Below, piece by piece: positions 8,384-17,072 of a stretch of DNA of 32,876 nucleotides (within the stretch, counting starts at the first letter, position 1; each line of letters begins with the position of its first letter). Under the pieces are notes generated by a model. That model was not told the origin of the DNA. It saw only the letters and a list, made by a program, of their open reading frames with translations, and did no database searches. The translations under genes were made by a program, and so were the position numbers. This DNA is from Cyanobacteria bacterium FACHB-63 (GTDB taxonomy: Bacteria > Cyanobacteriota > Cyanobacteriia > Leptolyngbyales > Leptolyngbyaceae). The stretch covers positions 1-32,876 of the forward strand of contig JACJNX010000138.1 of assembly GCA_014695255.1 (NCBI GenBank), written 5' to 3'.

Positions 8384-10333
8384 CTAATTTCTCGGATAGC
8401 CTACATAAAGTGGAATATGCTTGCCATTGCCCATATAGATCAAAAGCTTATCGGCAGCAAGATCGCGTGTAACTCCATCTCTTGTTTCCCGGATGTAAGT
8501 CGTGTATTTGGGACCACCACCGTAATTAATTTCTCCTAAAGTAGTGGAGATAGAAGACTCATGACTAATAAACATCGGATCGCTCTGTTTACCGTTTGGA
8601 GCAGCGGTCGTCGTGTAAGCTAACCCACCTAACAATTCTGTCCTTCCGCTACTCCTGGTGTCAATCAAAGTTCCACCCCGTTCAGTCTTCAAACCCAAAA
8701 TCCACAAGTTGCCGCCATTATTAGTAATGTGAGTGCCTGTATTTTCCACATTAAATTGGCGCGCCCAAACATTTTGCCGATTAAACGTCCAACTTTGGGA
8801 CGGATTAGAAACCACATTTTCAATAAACACGTCACCCGTACCAATCATGTTACCAGACACGTTTGTTGCATCTCGAATGACCAAAGTTCGTGAGGAGGCA
8901 TTGGCGAGCGTTGGGGTAGAATTGTACCCACTGCCAATCCGCTCAAACACAACAATTGGATTTATCCCATTCACAACCTGGAAGCCTGGGTTAACAGTGT
9001 TAGGCACCTCAACATTAGCCTCAGTACCAATCATCCGACGGACGTTTTTGCGAATGAAAACAGTTCCTTGGAGGTTGTAAGATCCAACTGGGAAGTAGAC
9101 CGTTGTTTTACCAGAATCGATCGCTGCTTGAATCGCTGCTGTATCATCTTTTCCATCATCGGGAATGGCACCATAGGAAACCACATTTGCCCAGGGAGTT
9201 GTACTGGGATCATCCCAGGGAACATCCGGTGTCTCTTTGATGGGTAGATTAAGGGTCCTTAAAGGTGAGGGAAACTGGTTGATAACAGAACCTGAAACAA
9301 ACTCCGTGATGTCTGGTCCTGCTAAAGTCGTATTAGCATTTTGGACTGCCACTTGATAACCTGAAGTTGCAAGGTTACGAACTACCAGATCTAAGGGGAA
9401 ATCGCTTCTCAGCGCTGGTCTACTTGCTGCGTTACCTGTACCCTTCAAGCTAGAATCAAGCACTGTCATTCGTCCGCCTGCATTGTAAATTGCTGTAACA
9501 GCATTGGTGCTTGTCAGTTTGCGAATATTGATCACCTGGCCTGTGTTGTAGAAGCCATAGACGCTCTGATTTTGGAGTGTAATATTCTCAAGGGTCTGGC
9601 TATTCACAGTAAAACCTGTCCGAATGCCGTATTGAAATCCTTTGATAGTGACACCTTTAACCAGAAGAGGACCGATTTCATCGGTAAAGTTCATGTCCAA
9701 TCCAGTCACACCCTGCGCATCGGCGGATTGAATTGTGACCTGACGCATAGAGCCTTGATTGCTAGCGTTGAATTGAATGCCGATCGCGCCCGGATTGTGA
9801 GTTCCCGTATTCACGGTCAGATTTCGGATTGAATTCCCGAAGCGCTGGGCGGGGGCGGGTCCGGTGAAGATTACCGCCTTTGGGCTAGCCGCATTCGTAA
9901 AACCTGTAGCGCTATTTTTCAATTGAATAATTGTTCCACGCTCACTCTGTCCTTGTAGGATTGTATTTTTATAATCGTTACCCGTTCCCGGTGTGCCAGC
10001 AGGCCAGGTTAAGGTATCAGAAACTAAGTAGGTACCATTCGGCAGATAAACGATGCGCTTGCCATTAGGGTAAGCGTTTAAGGCTGCCTGGATTGCAGCC
10101 GTATCATCTGTTATACCATCCCCTTTAGCTCCATATTGGGTCTTTACATTAAGAACACCCGCATCGGCAGGAAATACAATATTCTCTGCTGATGCGGGTG
10201 TGGAGCTTAGTAGTGGAGTACATCCGAAGATAAGTACGACTGCTGGTAGGGCGATTGCTGGAAAAAGCTGCCGGATGAATTTCTTTGACCACAACAGCGT
10301 CGTTGATGGATTTGTAATTCTTCTCTGTCTCAT
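8384..10333 (-). CDS. Exported two-repeat pectate-lyase-superfamily protein
   Basis: A 649-residue secreted protein with two right-handed beta-helix modules of the Pectate_lyase_3/GH55 type. Each opens with the family signature: YGAKGDGITDDTAAIQAAL near residue 68 and YGAIPDDGKDDTAAIQAAI near residue 387, each followed by a strand such as VYLPNGTYLV or VYFPVGSYNL. The N-terminus has a hydrophobic core ending in LIFGC, a near-lipobox that suggests a lipoprotein; cleavage after ASA is an alternative. It lies between PhyH-like and Wzy-like genes, so a role in cleaving, trimming or binding the exported polysaccharide is likely. Whether it is a hydrolase, a lyase or only a structural binder cannot be read from the sequence. 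Confidence 0.85.
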   Translation of the reverse strand: MRQRRITNPSTTLLWSKKFIRQLFPAIALPAVVLIFGCTPLLSSTPASAENIVFPADAGVLNVKTQYGAKGDGITDDTAAIQAALNAYPNGKRIVYLPNGTYLVSDTLTWPAGTPGTGNDYKNTILQGQSERGTIIQLKNSATGFTNAASPKAVIFTGPAPAQRFGNSIRNLTVNTGTHNPGAIGIQFNASNQGSMRQVTIQSADAQGVTGLDMNFTDEIGPLLVKGVTIKGFQYGIRTGFTVNSQTLENITLQNQSVYGFYNTGQVINIRKLTSTNAVTAIYNAGGRMTVLDSSLKGTGNAASRPALRSDFPLDLVVRNLATSGYQVAVQNANTTLAGPDITEFVSGSVINQFPSPLRTLNLPIKETPDVPWDDPSTTPWANVVSYGAIPDDGKDDTAAIQAAIDSGKTTVYFPVGSYNLQGTVFIRKNVRRMIGTEANVEVPNTVNPGFQVVNGINPIVVFERIGSGYNSTPTLANASSRTLVIRDATNVSGNMIGTGDVFIENVVSNPSQSWTFNRQNVWARQFNVENTGTHITNNGGNLWILGLKTERGGTLIDTRSSGRTELLGGLAYTTTAAPNGKQSDPMFISHESSISTTLGEINYGGGPKYTTYIRETRDGVTRDLAADKLLIYMGNGKHIPLYVGYPRN

Positions 10334-10376
10334 TATCTAAGCCCTGCCATTGTAATGAAATATGGAGATTTAGAAA

Positions 10377-11429
10377 TCACCAATTGTCAACCCGCATATA
10401 GTTCTTAGGAATGTATCTCTCAATTCCTGGATACTCGTTTCTCCAAGTGAGATGCTTTTGAAGATGGGGCGGGAGTTGTTGGGTGAGAGCAGCAGTTTGC
10501 CTGCGTGATAAGAGAGAGCGTTCGCAGAAGAAGGGATTTTTAGGACGCTGGCTGAAATAGTGGAAAAAAATCGCTGACCGGTCTTTTTTGAGAGGAGGCT
10601 TTCCTCGATGATAAAAACGTGCGGTGTCTGCAAAAAACACTGTTCCAGTCTTGCCAGTACAAGAGGTGATCCAATCAGATGAATCTGTATTGGGTAAGAT
10701 TGTCTGCAGTAGTTGTTCAAATTCTGAGTGAGTCAGCCCTCTGTATTTAGGCAGCATTTCAATCAATCTGGTATTAGCAGTAGGGGTGACGATCTGAAAG
10801 GGGCCACCAAACTCGTTGACATCATTCAAGTAGATGGCAACCTTAATCATTCTCCAGTCTTCCTTGTCTCGATGCCAGATTCGAGGTCCTACATCTCTAC
10901 CATCCGCTACACTATAATAAAATGCCAGACCATCATAGCCAACAGGTAAGCCCAAGTAGCATTCCACAATTTTAAGAATTCGTTCTGACAATCCCCAGAA
11001 GAAAATTTCTGGATGTTCCATCAATTGGCTTTGGCTCGCCATCAGGGTGTGTTTGTGAACATGACTGGGAGAACACGATCGTTGAGCAAGTTCGGTTGTA
11101 ATAAGTTGAGCAGCTTTCAGAAGTTGGTCACTATTTGAAATGGCTAATGAATCTAGAGATGTCATACAAAAGCCCTTCTGCTCAATCTGCTTTACGATCC
11201 CCAGCTCATTTGCATCAAGTTTTGGTAAGTGGCTCTTATGGTGACTCAGATACTGTTGGTATTGGGGTAGAAGTATTGCTTGCTCATACCAATCAATGCT
11301 GTGTAGCTTAGAAGCGATATCAGAGGGAAGGCTTAGGAATTTATTAATTCCTCGATTCGCTAAGTCATAAAGCGGATATAGGTTATTGGTACGTAGGTTG
11401 CGAAGTGAGTACAAATAATTAATACGCAT
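10377..11429 (-). CDS. PhyH-like 2-oxoglutarate/Fe(II) dioxygenase
   Basis: A 350-residue protein of the phytanoyl-CoA dioxygenase (PhyH) superfamily. The iron ligands are visible as WHRDKED (H186, D188) and RFYHRGKPP (H274). R284 in KKDRSAIFFHYFSQ fits the 2-oxoglutarate-binding arginine. The interval between facial-triad residues suits the double-stranded beta-helix fold. The first 120 residues are not a recognised domain. It begins the block that continues into the pectate-lyase-fold and Wzy-like genes (43-base gap), so the substrate may be a sugar, a lipid carrier or a polysaccharide substituent. PhyH proteins hydroxylate or halogenate many small molecules; the substrate here is unknown. 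Confidence 0.8.
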   Translation of the reverse strand: MRINYLYSLRNLRTNNLYPLYDLANRGINKFLSLPSDIASKLHSIDWYEQAILLPQYQQYLSHHKSHLPKLDANELGIVKQIEQKGFCMTSLDSLAISNSDQLLKAAQLITTELAQRSCSPSHVHKHTLMASQSQLMEHPEIFFWGLSERILKIVECYLGLPVGYDGLAFYYSVADGRDVGPRIWHRDKEDWRMIKVAIYLNDVNEFGGPFQIVTPTANTRLIEMLPKYRGLTHSEFEQLLQTILPNTDSSDWITSCTGKTGTVFFADTARFYHRGKPPLKKDRSAIFFHYFSQRPKNPFFCERSLLSRRQTAALTQQLPPHLQKHLTWRNEYPGIERYIPKNYMRVDNW

Positions 11430-11968
11430 AATTCTGATAAAGCATACTACTGCGGTGAGTTATAGTTGTCGCTTTTTGTCAGAATTTTCCATCTGGCACG
11501 ATACCTCCAATGCCCAATCTCAAAAACCGCATAAACGACAATCAGTCATTCACTTGACACTCCAATTCGTCGTTGCTGATATTGTACAACTGCTGCAAAA
11601 TCAGCATCTTGAACATCAAAACTATATCGTGCGTCTTTCGCCCCGCTTTACTTTTACGCAGCTTCTGATGCACAGTTTCTAGGCTGGCGCGAAATGATTC
11701 TTACCTCATCATTTTGCCTAGGCTCACGAGCAAGTCTTTCTTCTGCTCCAGGTTGGCATGATGTTGTTCGATCTTGTCTTTCCCAAATCCTTGCCTCATC
11801 GCTGGTGTTTGGCGCTGCTTCTAGCCTGGCATTCCTTACTTACTATTTCCTCCACGCTTAATCTAATTTTTCGAGATGCCCTAATCATAATTTACTGCTC
11901 TCATTGGTGTTATCCGGACAGAACCAAGAACACCCACGAGGTTATCTAAATTATTAACATCAACTACC
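11430..11968. other. Repeat-containing intergenic region
   Basis: No gene is supported in these 539 bases. The right part holds the dispersed repeat A described separately. The left part contains several similar short segments (TTTCTAGGCTGG at about 11677, GCCTAGGCTCACGAGCAAGTC at about 11717 shortened here to its recognisable core GCCTAGGCTC, and TTCTAGCCTGGC at about 11819). These suggest decayed partial copies of the same mobile or repetitive sequence. The promoter for the leftward PhyH block should lie near 11430-11500, but I could not assign boxes. Confidence 0.45.
11770..11883 (+). repeat. Dispersed repeat, copy A
   Basis: This segment recurs inverted at 26816-26935. Three blocks are shared: TCTTTCCCAAATCCTTGC (near 11777, with a few differences), GCGCTGCTTCTAGC (near 11812, identical), and an identical 27-base block at 11857-11883 containing ATCTAATTTTTCGAGATGCC. 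The intervening sequence is less similar. It lies in an intergenic region here, whereas copy B overlaps two gene ends. The repeat carries no visible transposase or long terminal inverted repeats. Confidence 0.75.
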
Positions 11969-13135
11969 TTAGTTACTGGCTGCAACACGTTGATAAATCT
12001 CTATCAGTTGCTTGTAATTCTCGGAAGCAGTGTACTTTTTTTCAAATTCAAGGCGAGCATTCTGCCGCATCTGGTTGAGTATTTGGGGATGTGCCAGCAG
12101 CCAATTAATTTTGGTCGCTAGATCCGTAGAATCGCTAGGTCGGAAAAGCAGACCAGTGCGCTCGTGATCAACTAGTTCAGTGATTGCGCCGATATTGGAA
12201 GCAACTACCGGCGTACCCCTGGCAAAGGCTTCGATCGCCACCCGCCCAAACGTTTCAAACCACTCGGAAGGAAACACCAAAAACGCTGCATTGCCCACAA
12301 CTTCATAGACCTCTTCTAACGGTCTACGTCCGAGCCACTCAATTTCGGGCATTTCCTGCATTGCGTTTTTCACTACTCCTGCCATTGGCCCATCGCCCAA
12401 GATTTTGAGGGGAATTTTACCGCCTAGTTGCCGCCAGGCATCTAGCATTACACCCAGCCCTTTTTCGACTGAAAGCCGCCCGACAAATAGCCCATAACCG
12501 CCCTTCCCATTTCCCGGATCCGGAGCGGGATAGAGGAAGTTGGTTTTGAATACCAACTTCTCTTTCGGTAAACCACCTTCAATAAACTTCTGCATCGCAA
12601 ACTGGCTGTAAACGATGAATACATCTACCAGTCTTCTCCAAGTGCCAATTATGGCGTGAAAGCTTATGGTAGCAGCAACCATCGCACTAGCACTATGACT
12701 CTCCCGGTAACAGCCATGCACAATACCCGGTATGGGATTTGCCTGAGTGAGGCAATCTTGACAGACCTTTCCATCCCGAAAGAACAGTGCATTTGGGCAG
12801 AGAAGACGGTAGTTGTGCAGGGTTTGAACAACGGGTATACCTTCTTCCTTCAGCGCATAGTAGGCGGCGGGTGAAATCAGGGGGAAGGTGTTGTGGAAAT
12901 GGGCCACATCGGGCCGTTCCTGACGAACAAGCGATCGCAATTCTTGATACACCTGGCTATTCCAAAGAGTATTTTTTGCCAATGTCAGGGAGTTCATACC
13001 CTTAATATCATCATTGCTCAGGGTATAACGAACTACCTCATGCCCGTAGGATTGGAGCAGGGTTGCTTCAGTATTGAAAATTTGCTCCTCACCACCCGGT
13101 TGCTGGTAATAGTTATGAACGGCTAGAATCCGCAT
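11969..13135 (-). CDS. GT4 glycosyltransferase (GT-B fold)
   Basis: A 388-residue glycosyltransferase of CAZy family GT4. The acceptor-side domain starts with MRILAVHNYYQQPGGEE, whose glycine loop is typical, and holds VAHFHNTFPLISPAAYYAL and a cysteine-containing CPNALFFRDGKVCQDC stretch. The nucleotide-sugar domain starts with LFVGRLSVEKG and ends with the EX7E pair in FETFGRVAIEAFARGTPVV. It is retaining and cytoplasmic, adding a sugar to a lipid-linked glycan. Its start overlaps the end of the upstream GT4 gene by 23 bases, so the two are translationally coupled. The sugar and linkage cannot be predicted. Confidence 0.9.
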   Translation of the reverse strand: MRILAVHNYYQQPGGEEQIFNTEATLLQSYGHEVVRYTLSNDDIKGMNSLTLAKNTLWNSQVYQELRSLVRQERPDVAHFHNTFPLISPAAYYALKEEGIPVVQTLHNYRLLCPNALFFRDGKVCQDCLTQANPIPGIVHGCYRESHSASAMVAATISFHAIIGTWRRLVDVFIVYSQFAMQKFIEGGLPKEKLVFKTNFLYPAPDPGNGKGGYGLFVGRLSVEKGLGVMLDAWRQLGGKIPLKILGDGPMAGVVKNAMQEMPEIEWLGRRPLEEVYEVVGNAAFLVFPSEWFETFGRVAIEAFARGTPVVASNIGAITELVDHERTGLLFRPSDSTDLATKINWLLAHPQILNQMRQNARLEFEKKYTASENYKQLIEIYQRVAASN

Positions 13136-14372
13136 CTGCGCCTCCCTGGTGCGATCGTAGTGTCTCGTAAACTTGACTCAAAAGCTGCCCCTTCGTAGAC
13201 CAGTTAAATAACTCCTTGACTCGTTTGCGTCCTGCCGCGCCCAGGCGCGACCGCAATTCCGGTTCGGTGGCTAGCCGAGTCATGGCTGCTGCCATCCCAG
13301 CGATCGCCGTTTCTGGATCGGTAGCTGCGATTTTAAATCCCGTCTCTTCCGTCACCTGGACGGCTGGACCACCGAGATCTAGACAGATCACCGGACGACC
13401 TGCTGCCATTGCTTCCAGACATACAAATGCGCCGGAATCATGCAAGCTGGGATGCACTAGTGCTAAACAAGTGCCCAATTTATGCATTAAATCGGTACGT
13501 GGCATTTCCGGGAAAAACTTGACCTGGGTAACAATCCTCAAATCCTTTGCTAGGGCGTGAAGAGCCGCTTCTTCTGGACCTTTGCCCACAATCCAATACT
13601 CCGCCTCTGACGGCAGATCTGCTTCTGCAAACGCCTGCAAACCTAAATGGAACCCCTTCCAATGGAGAAAGCGCCCAATGCTGATAAATCGCAATGGCAC
13701 AGGCTCCAAAACTGAAAATTGCTCCAATTGTGCCACTTCTTCGGGTAACAGCCCCACCTGCGATAAAACCTGCACATTTATACCGCCCATCGCTTTCAAA
13801 CATTTGGCAGTGTCCGCAGTCGTTGCCCAGGCGATTACGCTACGGCATACCGTCATCCGTGTAAACGGGTCAATCTTACCTGACCAGCGGGTCGCATCTC
13901 GTAGAAATTCGTAGATTTTGGCCCTACGGCTGAAATCTCGGTAGAAGGGTTTCGGGGCCACTTCACCACCACCAACGGGGCCAAAGATGAACGGAATCGG
14001 CAAGAGCGAGAGAAAACTGGGGGTCGAGTACTTCACAAAAGTGACATGGTGCGCTATATCAAACCCAATTTCCCGATGCAGCTTGCGGGCGACAAAATAC
14101 GCCACAATCTGCCAGAGGTAGTAATGGATTTGAAACGCACCCTGCCCCCACTTCCAACCGCCCCCCCAAATAGGCAGGGTGAAGTAAACAAAATGTAAAT
14201 TGGAAACGGGGTTGCGTGCCAGTTCTGCCTCGATTGCTTCCCGTCCATCATCCGGTCGCGTTAAAACCCAAACTTCGTGATGGCGAGCTACTTCGCGTAC
14301 CGTGTTCCAACCAACTCCCAATTCGGTGCCGCGTCCGGGTTCACAGGCATAAGCAGAGATGAGGATCTTCAT
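13113..14372 (-). CDS. GT4 glycosyltransferase
   Basis: A 419-residue GT4 enzyme starting MKILISAYACEPGRGTELGV. I chose the ATG at 14372 rather than the upstream in-frame ATG at 14417, because it gives a normal GT-B N-terminus and an ATGA overlap (14369-14372) with the preceding gene. The donor domain begins FISIGRFLHWKG. The first acid of the EX7E motif is replaced by Asp (HDSGAFVCLEAMAAGRPVI), a known variation. The IWGGGWKWG loop near residue 80 is encoded over a C7 run of the + strand (14161-14167) and is intact. Together with the adjacent genes it should extend one repeat unit in order; the sugar is unknown. Confidence 0.9.
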   Translation of the reverse strand: MKILISAYACEPGRGTELGVGWNTVREVARHHEVWVLTRPDDGREAIEAELARNPVSNLHFVYFTLPIWGGGWKWGQGAFQIHYYLWQIVAYFVARKLHREIGFDIAHHVTFVKYSTPSFLSLLPIPFIFGPVGGGEVAPKPFYRDFSRRAKIYEFLRDATRWSGKIDPFTRMTVCRSVIAWATTADTAKCLKAMGGINVQVLSQVGLLPEEVAQLEQFSVLEPVPLRFISIGRFLHWKGFHLGLQAFAEADLPSEAEYWIVGKGPEEAALHALAKDLRIVTQVKFFPEMPRTDLMHKLGTCLALVHPSLHDSGAFVCLEAMAAGRPVICLDLGGPAVQVTEETGFKIAATDPETAIAGMAAAMTRLATEPELRSRLGAAGRKRVKELFNWSTKGQLLSQVYETLRSHQGGADADSSRS

Positions 14373-15517
14373 TGTGTCAGTGCCTCCTGTGAAGCCGACC
14401 CTAGAATAGCCTGGCAAAAATCGAGGTATTGCTGACTGGTGTTGAGATAGTGGAAGTCCTGCGATCGCTGTTTTGCCTGTTCACGATAATGCTTCTGTAA
14501 TGCTGGTTGCATGAGGATTTTTAAGATGCCCTCTGCCAGAGCCTCGGGCTTGCCTGCGGGCACTATCATGCCCGATTTACCATACTCCACAATGTCTTTC
14601 ATTCCCCCTGGCGCATCAGTGACGACGACAGCTGCCCCACATGCCATTGCTTCCTGAAGAGCGACCGGACATCCCTCCCAAGCAGAGGCGAGGACGAATA
14701 CATCTGCCTTTGCCATATAACGGTAAGGGTTGGGATCATACCCTGGCATCCAAACGGCATCAGCAATTCCCAAGTCTTGGCTCAAGTCTTCCAATTCTGC
14801 GCGGAGAGGACCATCTCCTAAAATCAGCAGTCTTGCCGGAGTTACCTTAGACACCTGGGCAAAGGCATGGAGTAAGCCATCCATTTGCTTTTGCTTTGCC
14901 ATGCGAGCCGCGGTGACAATTATTGGAATTTCTTGTTGAAACCAGGGATGGTCGATTGCGGTATGAGCTAATTGCCGCACCCGATCTGGATTGATAGGAT
15001 TGAGCACAACTCGCGCGGGGACATCTACCGCAATCTTGAGAGTCTCGACCAGATCCACGATCGTATCCTTAGAAACGCCAATTAATCCATCTCCATGCGG
15101 GTAAACATAGCGCATCAAGACGGGTAAAAACCGGAGATGGGGCTTATCCCGATGTTCAATTCCGGCTTCTAGACTGATGATATTGTGCTCGCCTAAAATG
15201 ACCTTCGTGGAAACGCCAGCGAGAGAACGGGCCCAGACTGCCACGATGTTGAAATACCAGGGCATGGGTAGAATGACATCCGGTTGATGTTCCCGCAGGT
15301 AACGGCTGGTTGCTCCCAAGGAAAAGACTGTGCGTTTCACATTCAGCGTCACGATTGGAATATCCGGATAGCGAGCGAGTTCCTCCGGACTGGCGTAGAG
15401 AATGACTAAATTAGCATCTACACCCAATTCATTCATTCCCCGGACGAGGGCTGTACAGAGATTTGTAAACGTGCCACCGCTTATATCGTGAGTCAGGATG
15501 GAAACCTTGGTCTTCAT
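14369..15517 (-). CDS. GT4 glycosyltransferase, paralogue of the 18155 gene
   Basis: A 382-residue GT4 glycosyltransferase. The N-terminal glycine loop is SGGTFTNL; the donor domain has VTAARMAKQKQMDGLL and LLILGDGPLRAELE; and the EX7E pair is in WEGCPVALQEAMACG. It resembles the + strand GT4 at 18155: both share HPWF before the donor domain, PARLxILGxGP, NPYxYMA and SxWEGxP segments. The two may come from an old duplication that now sits on opposite strands either side of an IS element. It overlaps the next gene by 4 bases (ATGA) and follows the 15575 gene after 57 bases. Confidence 0.9.
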   Translation of the reverse strand: MKTKVSILTHDISGGTFTNLCTALVRGMNELGVDANLVILYASPEELARYPDIPIVTLNVKRTVFSLGATSRYLREHQPDVILPMPWYFNIVAVWARSLAGVSTKVILGEHNIISLEAGIEHRDKPHLRFLPVLMRYVYPHGDGLIGVSKDTIVDLVETLKIAVDVPARVVLNPINPDRVRQLAHTAIDHPWFQQEIPIIVTAARMAKQKQMDGLLHAFAQVSKVTPARLLILGDGPLRAELEDLSQDLGIADAVWMPGYDPNPYRYMAKADVFVLASAWEGCPVALQEAMACGAAVVVTDAPGGMKDIVEYGKSGMIVPAGKPEALAEGILKILMQPALQKHYREQAKQRSQDFHYLNTSQQYLDFCQAILGSASQEALTQ

Positions 15518-15574
15518 GAGTTGTTGTATCCACTTCTGCCGTGGAGATTGGTTGCTCTGTCTCGGTCGATTGTC

Positions 15575-16711
15575 TTAACCCGCCATTACCAGCTTTGTGA
15601 CTTCAGCTAGACATTCAGCGGCGGCTTGTGGTGTGTACTGCGCCATAATTTGCTTCGATCGCTCACCCATAATCTGAATTAACTCCGGATGGTCTAGAAA
15701 CTTCTGCATCAGGTCAGCCAACTCGTTTGCGCTATCGGGTGGAAACACATAGCCACTTTCCCCATGCGCTACCAATTCCGACGTGCCTGCACCCTTAGAG
15801 CAAAGTACTGGCTTACCTAGTAACATGGCCTCCAATGTCACTACCCCCCAGGTATCTTCCATTGTTGGAAAAACAAAAACGTCGGAATTTTTGAAGTAAC
15901 TCCCAATCTGGTCGTAGCTTATGTGCCCTAACCATTGGACGCGATCGCTTAAATCATATTTCTGACAAAACATCTTAAGTTCCTCTTGCTGGGAACCATC
16001 TCCCACGACTAGGAGGGTGTAGTGGGTGTAACCTCGTGCTTGCAAAGTAGCACAGGCTTGTAGCAGCAGCGGTAAGCCCTTGCGAGGAATCAAATGACCA
16101 ACAAATAGAAAAATAGGGTGCTGTAGCCCAGACAAATCCTTGGCGATCAGACCAGAACCGGGCAATGTCTTCTCATCAGGAATTTCGTAAGGTTGGAGAA
16201 AAACTCGTGCTGGACGGGCATTGAGGTAGTCAATCAGATAAGCTTTTCCTGCCTGGCTATTGGTAATACAGGCATCGGCCATCCAAACCATAAGCCGCCG
16301 CACAAATAGCCTCAGGGCAGAATTGCAATAATCTACCCCCGGCGAACTGCCCTCATAGGCAATAATGACACGTGACCAAAGAATCGGCTTGAGCAGCAAT
16401 GCCAGAACCGTCCAGACCCCAAAGGAGCTTGAAAAAATCACTTGCGGTCTGAGTTTGAGCAGATGTCCAATGATACGCGGTGACAGATAGGTAAAGTTGT
16501 CACCGTAACTACTTTCGTCGCGGTTGATTTCAATCACCCGAAACTTACCAACAACTTCTACCCTTAGTGTTCCTTCTAACCCCTTTGCAAAACCCGGAAA
16601 CAAACTGGTGAACACCGTCGTGTCGGGGAAAAGACGAGTAAACTCACTTAGAGATGGCTGCCAGTAAAACCAGGCTACTGGCAATAGCCAGGCCACACGC
16701 AGGTTGTTCAT
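15575..16711 (-). CDS. GT4 glycosyltransferase
   Basis: A 378-residue GT4 enzyme that begins the four-gene leftward block. The start MNNLRVAWLLPVAWFYWQP leads an acceptor domain in which KLRPQVIFSSSFGVW and IIAYEGSSPGVDY are visible. The donor domain starts FLFVGHLIPRKGLPLLLQA, followed by LLVVGDGSQQEEL. The catalytic pair is MEDTWGVVTLEAMLLGKPV, with Asp or the preceding Glu as the first acid. The hydrophobic N-terminal stretch may help it associate with the membrane. The promoter of the block should lie just right of 16711. Donor and acceptor are unknown. Confidence 0.9.
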   Translation of the reverse strand: MNNLRVAWLLPVAWFYWQPSLSEFTRLFPDTTVFTSLFPGFAKGLEGTLRVEVVGKFRVIEINRDESSYGDNFTYLSPRIIGHLLKLRPQVIFSSSFGVWTVLALLLKPILWSRVIIAYEGSSPGVDYCNSALRLFVRRLMVWMADACITNSQAGKAYLIDYLNARPARVFLQPYEIPDEKTLPGSGLIAKDLSGLQHPIFLFVGHLIPRKGLPLLLQACATLQARGYTHYTLLVVGDGSQQEELKMFCQKYDLSDRVQWLGHISYDQIGSYFKNSDVFVFPTMEDTWGVVTLEAMLLGKPVLCSKGAGTSELVAHGESGYVFPPDSANELADLMQKFLDHPELIQIMGERSKQIMAQYTPQAAAECLAEVTKLVMAG

Positions 16712-17037
16712 AAATAGGGTTCAAAAAACCTCAAGCTGGACGTTTCTCCAACTTGGAGACATGATAAGTCTATGAAAGCACCAACTCAAGGTAAATGAGA
16801 GTTCTTTGTCAAAACCTCACAACTCTACACTCTGTAGGCGTAAGAAAAAAGCAATACTAGACTGCCAAATTGAGTATCTGGCAATCACTCTGCTTCTGAA
16901 CTACACTTCAGTTTATCAAGCTGAGAAATTTTCCCCCTGTAAATTCTTAATGAACTTCAAGGATAGCCTTATATATCTTGATGGTACGTCTGATAAGGTT
17001 AATAGACGTATTCAAGAATTAAATTAGGCAGAAAAAA
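16712..17037. other. Intergenic region between GT4 block and IS remnant
   Basis: About 326 AT-rich bases. A 73-codon + strand frame (16806-17027) has no recognisable family features and is probably chance. The direct repeat-like TTGAGG/CCTCAA around 16729 and short purine runs give no clear structure. The region must hold the promoter of the leftward GT4 block. Confidence 0.45.
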
Positions 17038-17070
17038 GATGGTAGAACGGAATTTTTACCGTTCACCATC
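17032..17070 (-). terminator. Intrinsic-terminator-like hairpin, leftward
   Basis: Arms GATGGTaGAACGG (17038-17050) and CCGTTCACCATC (17059-17070) pair with one bulged base around an AT-rich loop. On the - strand the stem is followed by TTTTTT (complement of 17032-17037). This is an intrinsic terminator form for leftward RNA. It lies directly upstream of the transposase ATG at 17073 and mirrors the ISKra4 arrangement at 6948, so it may belong to the IS and stop RNA leaving it towards the GT4 operon. Confidence 0.6.
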
Positions 17071-17072
17071 TC

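Noticed and set aside
11758-11949. 63-residue + strand ORF containing LNLIFRDAL, also found in a - strand frame near 26840
   Set aside because: The shared peptide is a by-product of the shared DNA repeat. There is no sign that it is translated.
16806-17027. 73-residue + strand ORF between the GT4 block and the IS remnant
   Set aside because: Low-complexity AT-rich composition, no family resemblance, and it sits where the promoter of the leftward block is expected.
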